This document shows, piece by piece, positions 55,544 through 63,874 of a DNA stretch of 64,000 nucleotides. Position 1 is the stretch's first letter. Every line of letters begins with the position of its first letter. This DNA comes from CAIKMD01 sp963729935 (GTDB lineage Bacteria; Pseudomonadota; Alphaproteobacteria; ATCC43930; CGMCC-115725). Location: positions 558,001 through 622,000 of the forward strand of contig CAVSPW010000004.1 of assembly GCA_963729935.1 (NCBI GenBank). The letters run 5' to 3'. Both the position numbers and the translations under genes were made by a program. The notes below the pieces were generated by a model. It searched no databases. It saw only the letters and a program-made list of their open reading frames with translations, and was not told where the DNA came from.

Positions 55544-56836
55544 CTAGGCTTCCTTCTTCGGCGGCACGATCAGGACGCGATCGACGCGGCGCCCGTCCAT
55601 GCCGAGAACCTCGAAACGAAAACCTTCGAGCGAAACCTGATTACCCGCAGCGGGGATGCGATGCATGCGCGCCATGATGAAGCCGCCGAGCGTGTGGTAA
55701 TCCGCGCCCTCCTCATGGTCGAGGCTGGCAAGCCCGGTCAGATCCCTGACCATGTCCAGAGGGGTCATGCCGTCGACGACGAAGGATCCGTCCTCGCGCC
55801 GCTGCACGCTCGGGTTCGCCGCCTCGCCGGGCTCGGCGATCTCGCCGACCAGTGCCTGCAGGATGTCTTGCAAAGTGACCACGCCTTGAAAATCGCCGAA
55901 CTCGTCGACCACCAGCAGCATCGCCTCGCCCGATTGCCGGAACATCTCGAGCGCCCGGAGGGCCGTCGCGGTCTCCGGGATGTAAAGCGGCGGCCGCAGC
56001 AAATGTTTCAGATCGAACGGCTTGCCGCTCATATCCGCGGCCAGCAACTCCTTCACCTGCATGATGCCGGCCACGTGGGTGAGCCCGCCTTCGAAAACCG
56101 GAAAGCGCGAATAGTCGCTGTCGCGTATCTTGCGCCGGTTCTCCTCGTCGCTGTCGGTCAGGTCGAGCCATTCGACCTGCGTGCGCGGCGTCATCACCGC
56201 GCCGACGCGCCGGTCGCCCAGGCGCAGCGCCATCTGCACGATCGCCGTCTCGGCCGCATGGACCTGCCCGGTCGCCTGCGCCTCGCGCAGCATGATCGCG
56301 ATCTCCTCCTCCGTCGCCGGTGCCGGCTCGGTCGAACGCAAAGGCACGAGGAACAAGACCAGATTGCTCGATGCCGAGAGAAGCCAAGCGAGCGGCGCGG
56401 CGAAGCGCGTCATGCCGCGCAGCAAGGGCGCAAGCCGCCGCGCGATCGCTTCCGGCCGGCGCAAGGCCACGCGCTTCGGGACCAATTCTCCCAGGATCAG
56501 CGTCAGATAGGAGATCACGATCACGACGAGGGCGAAGCCCAGTCCTCGCGCATGGGTGCTGTAGGGCGCAAGGAAAACCGCGATCTCATCGGCGAAGGTG
56601 GCGCCGCCGAAGACGCTCGCGAGCACGCTGATCACGGTGATGCCGATCTGCACCGTCGAAAGGAATCGCCCCGGATCGCGCCGCAGCTCGAGCGCGGTCT
56701 TGGCCCCGGCAAGGCCGAGATCGGCGGCGTGCTGAAGCCGCACGCGGCGCGCCGATACCACCGCCATCTCGGCGAGCGCGAAAAACCCGTTCAGCAGGAT
56801 GAGCAGAAAGATGACGGCGAATTGCAGCCACAGCAT
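55544..56836 (-). CDS. hemolysin C/CorC-type CNNM family protein
   Basis: A 430-aa membrane protein. Residues 1-190 form a DUF21/CNNM transmembrane domain (NGFFALAEMAVVSARRVRLQ is the signature), followed by two CBS domains (about 205-330: VGAVMTPRTQVEWLD and LLVVDEFGDFQGVVTLQDIL) and a CorC/HlyC C-terminal domain. Relatives move magnesium or cobalt. Start ATG 56836. Confidence 0.9.
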   Translation of the reverse strand: MLWLQFAVIFLLILLNGFFALAEMAVVSARRVRLQHAADLGLAGAKTALELRRDPGRFLSTVQIGITVISVLASVFGGATFADEIAVFLAPYSTHARGLGFALVVIVISYLTLILGELVPKRVALRRPEAIARRLAPLLRGMTRFAAPLAWLLSASSNLVLFLVPLRSTEPAPATEEEIAIMLREAQATGQVHAAETAIVQMALRLGDRRVGAVMTPRTQVEWLDLTDSDEENRRKIRDSDYSRFPVFEGGLTHVAGIMQVKELLAADMSGKPFDLKHLLRPPLYIPETATALRALEMFRQSGEAMLLVVDEFGDFQGVVTLQDILQALVGEIAEPGEAANPSVQRREDGSFVVDGMTPLDMVRDLTGLASLDHEEGADYHTLGGFIMARMHRIPAAGNQVSLEGFRFEVLGMDGRRVDRVLIVPPKKEA

Positions 56837-56904
56837 GGCGGACCCGGCGCTAGGAAATCCCGGCGCCAGAATAGCAGGGATTTCCGCCTTGCGTCGGCGC
56901 CTCG

Positions 56905-57372
56905 CTAATCTCGGATGGCGGCGATCGCCTCGATCTCGACGGTGATGCCGCGCGGCAGCGAGGCGAGGCCGACGGCGCAGCGCGCGTGCCGGCCGCTGTC
57001 GCCGAACACCTCGGTAAAGAGCGCCGATGCGCCGTCGATGATCTCGGGCTGCTGCCCGAAATCGGGCACGGCGCGCACCATGCCGAAGACCCTGAGCAGG
57101 CGCTCGACGCGGTTGAGGTCGCCGAGAAAGGCGTGCATATGCGCGAGGATGTTGATCGCCGTGAGTCGCGCATCGTCGCGTGCCTGCTCGAGCGAGACAT
57201 CGGCACCCACGATTCCGGTGCGCAGGCGGCCATCGGGCTCGACCGGGCCCTGGCCCGCGACATAGAGCACGCCCCGATGCAATGTGCAGGGCACGTAATG
57301 GGCGGCGGGCGGCGACGGCTTCGGCAGCTCGATGCCGAGCCGCTTGAGGCGTTGATAGACGTCCTCGGACAT
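56905..57372 (-). CDS. RidA family protein
   Basis: A 155-aa RidA/YjgF-like protein. The fold pattern LYVAGQGPVEPDGRLRTGIVGADVSLEQARDDARLTAIN and the end SLPRGITVEIEAIAAI are typical; relatives hydrolyse reactive enamines or imines. The start at 57372 is used; the upstream extension overlaps rpsD. It follows rpsD by 40 bp on the minus strand. Confidence 0.85.
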   Translation of the reverse strand: MSEDVYQRLKRLGIELPKPSPPAAHYVPCTLHRGVLYVAGQGPVEPDGRLRTGIVGADVSLEQARDDARLTAINILAHMHAFLGDLNRVERLLRVFGMVRAVPDFGQQPEIIDGASALFTEVFGDSGRHARCAVGLASLPRGITVEIEAIAAIRD

Positions 57373-57412
57373 GGCTGCCTCCCCGCCCCTCCGGGCGTTC
57401 AGGCCGGCACGC

Positions 57413-58027
57413 TCACCGCGAATAGAACTCGACGACGAGGTTCGGTTCCATCGAGACCGGATAGGGCACATCGGTCAGTTTGGGCGCGCGCAGAAACTTG
57501 CCCTTGAGCTTGCCGTGATCGACCTCGAGATAATCGGGCACGTCGCGCTCGGTCGAGGCGGTGGCTTCGATGATCACCGCCATCTGCTTGGCCTTCTCGC
57601 GCACTTCGATCGTGTCGTTGTCCTTGACGCTGTAGGACGCGATGTTGACGCGCTTGCCGTTGACGAGAATATGGCCGTGATTGATGTATTGGCGCGCGGC
57701 GAACGGGGTCATCGCGAATTTCAAGCGATAGACCACGGCATCGAGCCGGCGCTCCAAGAGCGCGATGAGATTCTCCGAGGTATCGCCCTTGCGGCGCGCG
57801 GCCTCGGCGAAGAGGCGGCGGAACTGGCGCTCGCCGATATTGCCGTAATAGCCCTTCAATTTCTGCTTCGCCATCAGCTGCGTGCCGAAATCGGAGGGCT
57901 TCTTGCGCCGCTGCCCGTGCTGGCCGGGGCCGTAATCGCGGCGGTTGAGCGGGGATTTCGCCCTGCCCCAGAGATTGACCCCGAGGCGGCGGTTGATCTT
58001 GAACTTCGAGCCTTCGCGTTTGCTCAT
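57413..58027 (-). CDS. rpsD: 30S ribosomal protein S4
   Basis: A 204-aa S4 protein with the family start MSKREGSKFKINRRLGVNLWGR, the N-terminal zinc-free form (no cysteine cluster), and the S4 RNA-binding domain RLDAVVYRLKFAMTPFAARQYINHGHILVNGKRVNI. The gene has no clear ribosome site. It has a strong promoter with a palindromic spacer about 100 bp upstream. Confidence 0.97.
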   Translation of the reverse strand: MSKREGSKFKINRRLGVNLWGRAKSPLNRRDYGPGQHGQRRKKPSDFGTQLMAKQKLKGYYGNIGERQFRRLFAEAARRKGDTSENLIALLERRLDAVVYRLKFAMTPFAARQYINHGHILVNGKRVNIASYSVKDNDTIEVREKAKQMAVIIEATASTERDVPDYLEVDHGKLKGKFLRAPKLTDVPYPVSMEPNLVVEFYSR

Positions 58028-58128
58028 AAGGGTTTCGATCCGTTTGGTTGTTGTTGTCCCAATAGGCCCTTGGCCTCGCTGCCAGGGCGGGACGGCAAGC
58101 GTCCGCGTTCTTGGGAATAAGGCGGGGG

Positions 58129-58156
58129 ACTATAAGGCCAAGCTTGGCCTTGTCAA
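58129..58156 (-). promoter_or_regulatory. rpsD promoter with palindromic spacer
   Basis: On the minus strand TTGACA (58151-58156) and TATAGT (58129-58134) are separated by 16 bp, a near-consensus sigma-70 promoter reading into rpsD. The 16-bp spacer (58135-58150) is a perfect palindrome, AGGCCAAGCTTGGCCT, and the symmetry extends one more base on each side. Confidence 0.8.
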
Positions 58157-58208
58157 GCCATTGGCAGACAAGGAAAGAACTCGGGGAAACCGCCGCCGGC
58201 CTGGCGGC

Positions 58209-59084
58209 TCAGCCGGCGCGGCGGTAATCGAGCAGCCCCGCCTGGGGGTGGTTCTCCAGCACCAGGAGCCCGGTCGCGGTATTGGAGATCGGGATGTGAT
58301 AGTTGCGATGGACGCGGGACACCCGGCCCAGCAGCGCGCCGCGCATGACGAGCCAGTTGAGCAACTCGACGCCTTGCGATCCGGCAAGCTCGACCAGATC
58401 ATGGACCGAATACCGGGTCAGCGCCTCGGGGTCCTCGACGATCTTTTCGAGGCACATGAGATCGAATTTCTTGTTGATGAATCCGGCGCGCGTGCCGTCG
58501 AGCTGATGCGACAGGCCGCCCGTTCCGAGGATCAGCACCTTCACATCCTCGTCATAGGATTCGACCGCCCGGCCGATCGCCTGGCCGAAATGGAAGCAGC
58601 GCCGCGGCGAGGGCAGCGGATGCTGCACGGTGTTGATCTCGATCGGGATGGCCTTGACCGGCCATTCGCCGCCCCCCGGCCAAAGCAGCGACATCGGCAC
58701 GGTGAACGCGTGATCGACCAGCATCTCCTGGCAGGTGACGATGTCGAATTCCTCGGCGACCAGCGAATTGATCAAATGCCAGGAGAGACGTTGGTCCCCA
58801 TAGAACGGACGCGAGATGGGCAGGCCCCAGCCCTCATCGGCATGGCGATATTCGGCGGCGGCGCCGACGGCAAAGGTCGGAAGCTTGTCGAGAAAGAAAT
58901 TGAGCCCATGGTCGTTGTAGACGACGAGCACGACGTCGGGCCGCACTTCGCCCAGCCATTCATGCACGCGACCGAAAGGCTCGAAGAACGGCCGCCAATA
59001 GGGGTCCTGCTGGAGCCCCTTGGCGATCGCGTTGCCGATCGAGGGGATGTGCGAGGTCGAAACGGAACCGATCACGCGGGCCAT
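58209..59084 (-). CDS. ligB: extradiol dioxygenase beta subunit (LigB-like)
   Basis: Catalytic subunit of 291 aa of a protocatechuate 4,5-dioxygenase-type enzyme. Fe(II) ligands are visible in VSTSHIPSIG (H12-like), YNDHGLNFF (H59-like) and a glutamate near EINTVQHPLP. The later GTGGLSHQLDGTRAGF holds the catalytic histidine. It follows ligA by 3 bp on the minus strand. Gallate or methylgallate dioxygenase cannot be excluded. Confidence 0.9.
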   Translation of the reverse strand: MARVIGSVSTSHIPSIGNAIAKGLQQDPYWRPFFEPFGRVHEWLGEVRPDVVLVVYNDHGLNFFLDKLPTFAVGAAAEYRHADEGWGLPISRPFYGDQRLSWHLINSLVAEEFDIVTCQEMLVDHAFTVPMSLLWPGGGEWPVKAIPIEINTVQHPLPSPRRCFHFGQAIGRAVESYDEDVKVLILGTGGLSHQLDGTRAGFINKKFDLMCLEKIVEDPEALTRYSVHDLVELAGSQGVELLNWLVMRGALLGRVSRVHRNYHIPISNTATGLLVLENHPQAGLLDYRRAG

Positions 59085-59087
59085 GGA

Positions 59088-59441
59088 TCACTTTCCCGAA
59101 GCGGCGAGCTTCGCCTTGAATGCGTCGACGCTCATGCCGGTCTGCTGCGCGCCGATGTCCTGGACGCCCAACCCGAAGATCCCGGCGAGCTTGGCGAGGT
59201 AATAGATGTTGCCGCCCGCCTCGATCATCGCGAGCACGTCGCGCTTGCGTACGGCCTCGCGCTGTTGGGCATTGAGCCCGAACCGCGCGCAATAGGCGTC
59301 CTCGTCGGCAAGGAAAGCCTCGCGATTCTCCGCGCTGTTGAAGGAGTAGCACATCTTGTTGAGGGCGTAGCCCTTCCGGGCCTCCTCGCCTCCGAAGATC
59401 GGCGTTCCCTCGATGTCGCGTTCTCGATCGGCTCTTTCCAT
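59088..59441 (-). CDS. ligA: extradiol dioxygenase alpha subunit (LigA-like)
   Basis: Small subunit of 117 aa of the ring-opening dioxygenase. The family pattern is clear: GYALNKMCYSFNSAENREAF and GNIYYLAKLAGIFGL. It caps the active site of LigB. The ribosome site GAAGG is before ATG 59441, and an FNR-type box lies just upstream. Confidence 0.9.
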   Translation of the reverse strand: MERADRERDIEGTPIFGGEEARKGYALNKMCYSFNSAENREAFLADEDAYCARFGLNAQQREAVRKRDVLAMIEAGGNIYYLAKLAGIFGLGVQDIGAQQTGMSVDAFKAKLAASGK

Positions 59442-59475
59442 GGTTACCTTCTAAGGCTAGCGGCGCGGTGCTTCT

Positions 59476-59489
59476 TTGATTTGGATCAA
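59476..59489 (-). promoter_or_regulatory. FNR/FixK-type box upstream of ligA
   Basis: TTGAT-TTGG-ATCAA is a perfect 5+4+5 match to the FNR/Anr/FixK consensus, ending 35 bp before the ligA start. It would place ring-opening genes under oxygen control; activation or repression depends on the transcription start, which is not known. Confidence 0.65.
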
Positions 59490-59590
59490 ATGTGCCGTCA
59501 GGTAATTGAATATTATACAAAACCAGCCTAAACGGCAATCTTCGGCACAGCCTTTGGCCATATCCGGCTTCGACCAAGGACATGGCCCAA

Positions 59591-60448
59591 CTAGCCAGCC
59601 AAATCACGAACCCACTGCGCCGTGCGGCGAATCCCGCCGAAGGGGAAGAAATGAAATTGCGCGATGCTCAGTTCCAGCGGTGCGAGCGCGTCGACGATCG
59701 CCCCAGGATCGGCGTCCACGAGAAGTTTCCCGAGGCCGCGGTTGCGCTGGAGCGCGCGCAAGGAGGGGCCGATCCCGCAAGCCATGCTGTATTTGAGAAG
59801 GGTGGAAATCCGAGCCGGGCCCGCCACGCCGACATGGACCGGTATGCCGGGGAATTGTGCCGAAAAGCGCTCTAGCCAATGCCGGATCGGTTCGGGAGCA
59901 AAGCAGAATTGCGTGACGACCCGAACCGCAAATCCGGCCTCTTTTGCATAGGCGATCTTTGCCGCCAGCGCCGTATCGAGCGCATCGGCCGGAATGCGCG
60001 GATGCGCTTCGGGATAGCCGGCAATGCCGATGCGTCGAATGCCATGGCGCAAGAGCGCGCCAGATTCGAGGAGAGCGAGGCTCGACGCGAACGGACCTGC
60101 GACATGGTCGATATCGCCGCCGATCACGAGAACATCGGACACGCCGGCCTCACCGGTCAGCCGGCGCAGCAGCGCGTCGAGCGCGTCCGCGCGCGCGTAG
60201 AAGCGCGCCGCGAGATGGGGCACGGGATTGAGTCCGGCTTGCCGCAATCGGAGAGCCGCCGCGACCACCGCCTCTTGGCCGATGCCGGACAGCGCGGTGA
60301 TATAGACGCTGGTGCCCGGCGCGAGCGGCGTATCGACGGTCTCGGCGACCGATCGCGGTCGCGCCGTCGTCTCAAACGAGGATTGCCGCAAAAGCGTACC
60401 GATCCGCTCCCGGACGCGCATGGATGGCGACATGCCCGCAGTTTCCAT
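59591..60448 (-). CDS. methylenetetrahydrofolate reductase-like protein
   Basis: A 285-aa TIM-barrel flavoprotein of the MTHFR family. Features are a VYITALSG segment, SDVLVIGGDIDHVAG (where the classic enzyme has NIxALRGD), RIGIAGYPEAHP (as in MetF xxVAxYPExHP), and AGFAVRVVTQFCFAPEPI (as in TQxxFD). The start at 60448 has GGAGGG eight bases upstream. It differs from housekeeping MetF and sits next to ligAB; in lignin-degrading bacteria such genes recycle folate after O-demethylation of vanillate-type aromatics. Substrate here not proven. Confidence 0.78.
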   Translation of the reverse strand: METAGMSPSMRVRERIGTLLRQSSFETTARPRSVAETVDTPLAPGTSVYITALSGIGQEAVVAAALRLRQAGLNPVPHLAARFYARADALDALLRRLTGEAGVSDVLVIGGDIDHVAGPFASSLALLESGALLRHGIRRIGIAGYPEAHPRIPADALDTALAAKIAYAKEAGFAVRVVTQFCFAPEPIRHWLERFSAQFPGIPVHVGVAGPARISTLLKYSMACGIGPSLRALQRNRGLGKLLVDADPGAIVDALAPLELSIAQFHFFPFGGIRRTAQWVRDLAG

Positions 60449-60527
60449 CGCTTGCACCCTCCTCGCTCCTCGGCGTGATCGCACCGGCCGAGGAAAGCAG
60501 CACGGGATATCGGAATAAACCACAAAA

Positions 60528-60560
60528 ATGCCCATTATAAAGATGGGCATAATTATGGGC
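60528..60560 (-). promoter_or_regulatory. palindromic operator candidate upstream of the MTHFR-like gene
   Basis: ATGCCCAT (60528-60535) and ATGGGCAT (60543-60550) form a perfect 8-bp inverted repeat with a 7-bp spacer. A third half-site ATGGGC follows at 60555-60560. It lies about 80 bp upstream of the start and is the clearest operator in this part of the window. Confidence 0.65.
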
Positions 60561-60662
60561 GTTTCCTTCGCTTTTTTTCCAATATTGGGACGCCCGGGAA
60601 GACCGGAATGCGGTCGCCCAATAGCAGGGAACGCATTCCTCACGCCGCAAGTTGCGTGCTCT

Positions 60663-61877
60663 TTAGCCCAGGAACTCCGCGGCCAAGAGCGCGAGCGAAA
60701 CCGCCGCCGCGAGCGGCGCGACGAAGCGAGGCACCGCAAAGCCCTGCCCGGCTTCGCTTCTGCTGCGCTGCAGCCGCCAGAGCGCCAGATCGACGATGGT
60801 GAACACCGTCAAGGTCAAAGCGTTGGTCCAGACCAGCAGATGCTCGAACGGAAAGATCACCGCCGTCGCAAGAATGAATCCGCCGGCCAGCAAGGTCGCT
60901 GCGATCGGCGTGCGCGTGCGCGGGTTGACCTTCGCCAGCATGGCCGGCAATTCGCCGTTGCGCGCCATGCCGTAGAAGAGGCGCGCGAGCATGACGATCC
61001 CCACGAGCACGCCATTCGCGATCGCCAAGGTGCTGGCCGCGGCAAAGATCGCCGCGTTCCGGCCCTCAAACAAATCGAGCAGCGGATTGTCGCCGGATCG
61101 ATCCGCCGCGGTGACGGAGATCGCGACCAGAACGTAAAGGAGGATGCTGATGCCGATCGCGGCCATGATCGCGCGCGGCACGACCCGGCGCGCCTCCACC
61201 ACTTCCTCGGCCATGTTGGCCATGGTCTCGAAACCGAGAAAGGCGAAGAAGGCGATGAAGGCGCCCGCCATCACCCCGTTCCAGCCCGCCGCATTCGCGG
61301 GCAGCATGGCCGCGAGATCGACATCGGATGCGGCGACAAATCCGGCCGCGATCGCGACAAGGAGTCCGCCGAGCTCGATCAAGCCGAGGATGACCGCAAG
61401 CCCCACGCTTTCGCGAACTCCGGCGATGGCGACGGCCGTGAAGCTGAGCACAATCGCTGCGATCAGCGCCGGGCCCGGGGCGTGAACGAGGATCGCGAGA
61501 TATTGCACCGCGCCGCCGGTGATCGCCGCCGTCGTGATCGCGATCGACAAGGCCACGAGGCCGCCGACGAGCTGCGCCAGGCGATCCGAGCCGAAGACGC
61601 GCTTCACATAGGAGGCGGCGCCCGCGGCCTCGGGAAAATGGCTGGCCAGGGATGCATAGCAGAACCCCGTCAAGCCAGCGGCCGCACCCGCCACAAGAAA
61701 AGCGAAGGGCGCCGCGCCGCCTGCGCGCGCGATCACCTGAGCGATGGCGACATAGATGCCGGCGCCGATGATGTCGCTGAGCCCGTAGAAGACGAGCGGC
61801 CAAAACGTGACCGCGCGCCGCAAGGCCGGCGCCGCCGTGCCGCCTCTCGTACCGGATCCTTCGGCCGCGACATTCAC
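60663..61877 (-). CDS. APC family amino acid permease
   Basis: Twelve-helix permease of about 404 aa. The first helix LVFYGLSDIIGAGIYVAIAQVIARAGG has the GxGIY-type substrate loop of the APC superfamily, and FFAFLGFETMANMAEEV is the conserved helix-6 region. The start is taken as GTG 61877, just behind the dedA stop; the longer frame overlaps dedA. It is probably co-transcribed with dedA. Substrate unknown. Confidence 0.83.
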   Translation of the reverse strand: MNVAAEGSGTRGGTAAPALRRAVTFWPLVFYGLSDIIGAGIYVAIAQVIARAGGAAPFAFLVAGAAAGLTGFCYASLASHFPEAAGAASYVKRVFGSDRLAQLVGGLVALSIAITTAAITGGAVQYLAILVHAPGPALIAAIVLSFTAVAIAGVRESVGLAVILGLIELGGLLVAIAAGFVAASDVDLAAMLPANAAGWNGVMAGAFIAFFAFLGFETMANMAEEVVEARRVVPRAIMAAIGISILLYVLVAISVTAADRSGDNPLLDLFEGRNAAIFAAASTLAIANGVLVGIVMLARLFYGMARNGELPAMLAKVNPRTRTPIAATLLAGGFILATAVIFPFEHLLVWTNALTLTVFTIVDLALWRLQRSRSEAGQGFAVPRFVAPLAAAVSLALLAAEFLG

Positions 61878-61890
61878 GTGCTGCGAACCA

Positions 61891-62508
61891 TTACCCCGAG
61901 CGCCACAAACGAACCGACAGCACCCAGAACGCGACGACAACCAGCACGACTACCAGGATCACTGCGATCGGCCAGAACCGCTCGCCTGTGCCGAGCCGGC
62001 CGATGCTGTCGCCGATGGCGACGCCGGGCAGGAAGACCGCCGGCGCCCAGATCACCGCCGAAGAGATATTCGCGGCCCAGAACCGCGCGGGCCGCATGCG
62101 GAGAATGCCGGCCGCGAGCGGCACGACCGCCCGCACCGGGCCGAAGAACCGCCCGATGAAGACGCTTTTCCCGCCATGGCGCGCGAACAGCACGACACCG
62201 CGCGCGATGAGGTCGGGGTGGCGCGTAAAAGGCCATAGACGCTCGACTTCGCCGCCGAAACGCCGCCCGATCCAATAGGAAAATCCGTCACCCGACAGCG
62301 CCCCCAGCACCGCGCCCGACAGCAAGGGCCAAACCAGCACCTCTCCGCTCGGCACCAGCGTCCCGGCCGCCAGCAGGATCGCCGTTCCCGGAAAGAACAG
62401 GTTGACGACCGCCACCAATTCACCGAACGAGACGACGAACATCACCAGGAACGTCCATCCAGGATGCGCGGCAATGAACGCGATGATCGTGTGGACGAAA
62501 CCTTCCAT
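61891..62508 (-). CDS. DedA family membrane protein
   Basis: A 205-aa DedA/SNARE-associated family protein with VSFGELVAVVNLFFPGTAILLAAG near the start and GRFFGPVRAVVPLAAGILRM, the conserved membrane-re-entrant motif. Members move undecaprenyl phosphate or keep the proton gradient. The start at 62508 is used. It precedes the APC permease by 13 bp. Confidence 0.88.
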   Translation of the reverse strand: MEGFVHTIIAFIAAHPGWTFLVMFVVSFGELVAVVNLFFPGTAILLAAGTLVPSGEVLVWPLLSGAVLGALSGDGFSYWIGRRFGGEVERLWPFTRHPDLIARGVVLFARHGGKSVFIGRFFGPVRAVVPLAAGILRMRPARFWAANISSAVIWAPAVFLPGVAIGDSIGRLGTGERFWPIAVILVVVLVVVAFWVLSVRLWRSG

Positions 62509-62604
62509 CCGCTGCCGCGCCGCTCCCCGCTCCGCACATCGCGCGCGATCTTGGAGAACGGATGCCGCTTCGTCCAATCGTTATTTCGCCGCGCGGCCGA
62601 CGCT

Positions 62605-63669
62605 TCAGCGCACCCCGCCCTGGTTGACGACCGGACCGGTATAGGTCTCGAAGCGCTTGCGCAACGCGACCAACCGCTTCTCGTCGGTGACGAATTGCTT
62701 GTAGCCGGCTTCGATGCGCAGGCCCGCGAGCGGCTTCAGCCCCGCCGGCGGCGGCACGTCGGTGCGTGCCGAGAAGCTGCCCCCGAGCCGGCTTTGCTGC
62801 TCCTTCGCCAGATACCAGGTGAGAAAGAGCTTGGCCGCGTTGGGATGGGGCGCCGCCTTGAAAATGCCGGCGGTGACGAAGAACACCGGCATGGGATCGC
62901 TCGTCGGAAACGCGTACTCGATCGGCTCGCCCGCCTGCTTGAGCGCGCCGGTGGTCGAGCTCGTCGAATCGAAAGTCACCGCGTTCTTGCCGTCGGCGAT
63001 ACTGCGCAGCACGCCGAGATGGCCCTGGATGAAACTCGGCTGGTTGGCCATGTACTTCTTCATGTAGCCCCAGCCATATCGCTTGACGATGCCGTCGAAG
63101 ACGAACAGGGTCGCGTCGTCATCGGCCGGATAGGCGCTGACGAGCTTGCCGCGAAATTGCGGCTTGAGGAAATCGAGCGCGCTCTTCGGCACGTCCTTTG
63201 CGGCGACCAGCTTGGTGTTGTAGGCATAGGAAAGCAGGACGACGCTGGTCGCCATGAAGGCGCCGTCTTCGTCGCGAAAGCGCCGGTCGAGCTTGCTGAA
63301 GCCTTCGGGCTTGAAGCGCAGCAGCGCGCCCTTCTTCTTCCAACCGACGAAATCCTGCACCGTCTGCAGGATCGCCATGTCGACTTCGAGCTTCTTCGCC
63401 TTGAGCTGCTGGTTGATCTTTTCGTCCAGCACATTGCTGAAGCCGCCGGTGATCGAAACCTCGATCCCAGGAAAGCGCTCCTTGAATTCCTTCGCCCAGC
63501 GCTCATAGGGCGCGACCGGACCGCCGCTATAGAACACGACCGATTTCTCGGCCTTGGCCTTTTCGTAAAGCCGATCGATCGTCTCGGCGCGAGCGAGCGT
63601 CGCGCAAGAGATCGAGAACACCAAAACCGGGATAACGCGCCGCCATTCGCCGCCTGAAAGTGCGCCCAT
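62605..63669 (-). CDS. iron/organophosphonate-type ABC transporter substrate-binding protein
   Basis: Periplasmic binding protein of 354 aa, of the ferric-iron-type class (family 1). A signal peptide (VIPVLVFSISCATLARA) is followed by KSVVFYSGGPVAPYERWAKEFKERFPGI, GFSNVLDEKINQQLKAKKLEVDMAIL and PHPNAAKLFLTWYLAKEQQ. No permease or ATPase gene lies in the window beside it. The ligand may be iron, phosphonate, a sugar or another small molecule. Confidence 0.83.
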   Translation of the reverse strand: MGALSGGEWRRVIPVLVFSISCATLARAETIDRLYEKAKAEKSVVFYSGGPVAPYERWAKEFKERFPGIEVSITGGFSNVLDEKINQQLKAKKLEVDMAILQTVQDFVGWKKKGALLRFKPEGFSKLDRRFRDEDGAFMATSVVLLSYAYNTKLVAAKDVPKSALDFLKPQFRGKLVSAYPADDDATLFVFDGIVKRYGWGYMKKYMANQPSFIQGHLGVLRSIADGKNAVTFDSTSSTTGALKQAGEPIEYAFPTSDPMPVFFVTAGIFKAAPHPNAAKLFLTWYLAKEQQSRLGGSFSARTDVPPPAGLKPLAGLRIEAGYKQFVTDEKRLVALRKRFETYTGPVVNQGGVR

Positions 63670-63874
63670 CTTCCTCCCCCACTTTTTCCAGCCGATACCC
63701 CCGATGATCGGCGATCAGCGGGGCGTTTCTATTTTCGCGGCAATGGTTGCACGAAGCCGGCACGCTTGCCAAGCCTTGGCTCGCGCGGGTTCCGCCTTGC
63801 CAGCCACCGCGGCTCGACGCATTCTCGTTTCGACTTACTCGTTTTAACTCAAAGGCAAAAATCGGGGGCGCGGC

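Noticed and set aside
60528..62159. Plus-strand open frame of 543 codons opposite the APC permease
   Set aside because: It begins in the palindromic operator region and translates to an Arg/Ala/Gly-rich string; the minus strand carries the APC permease.
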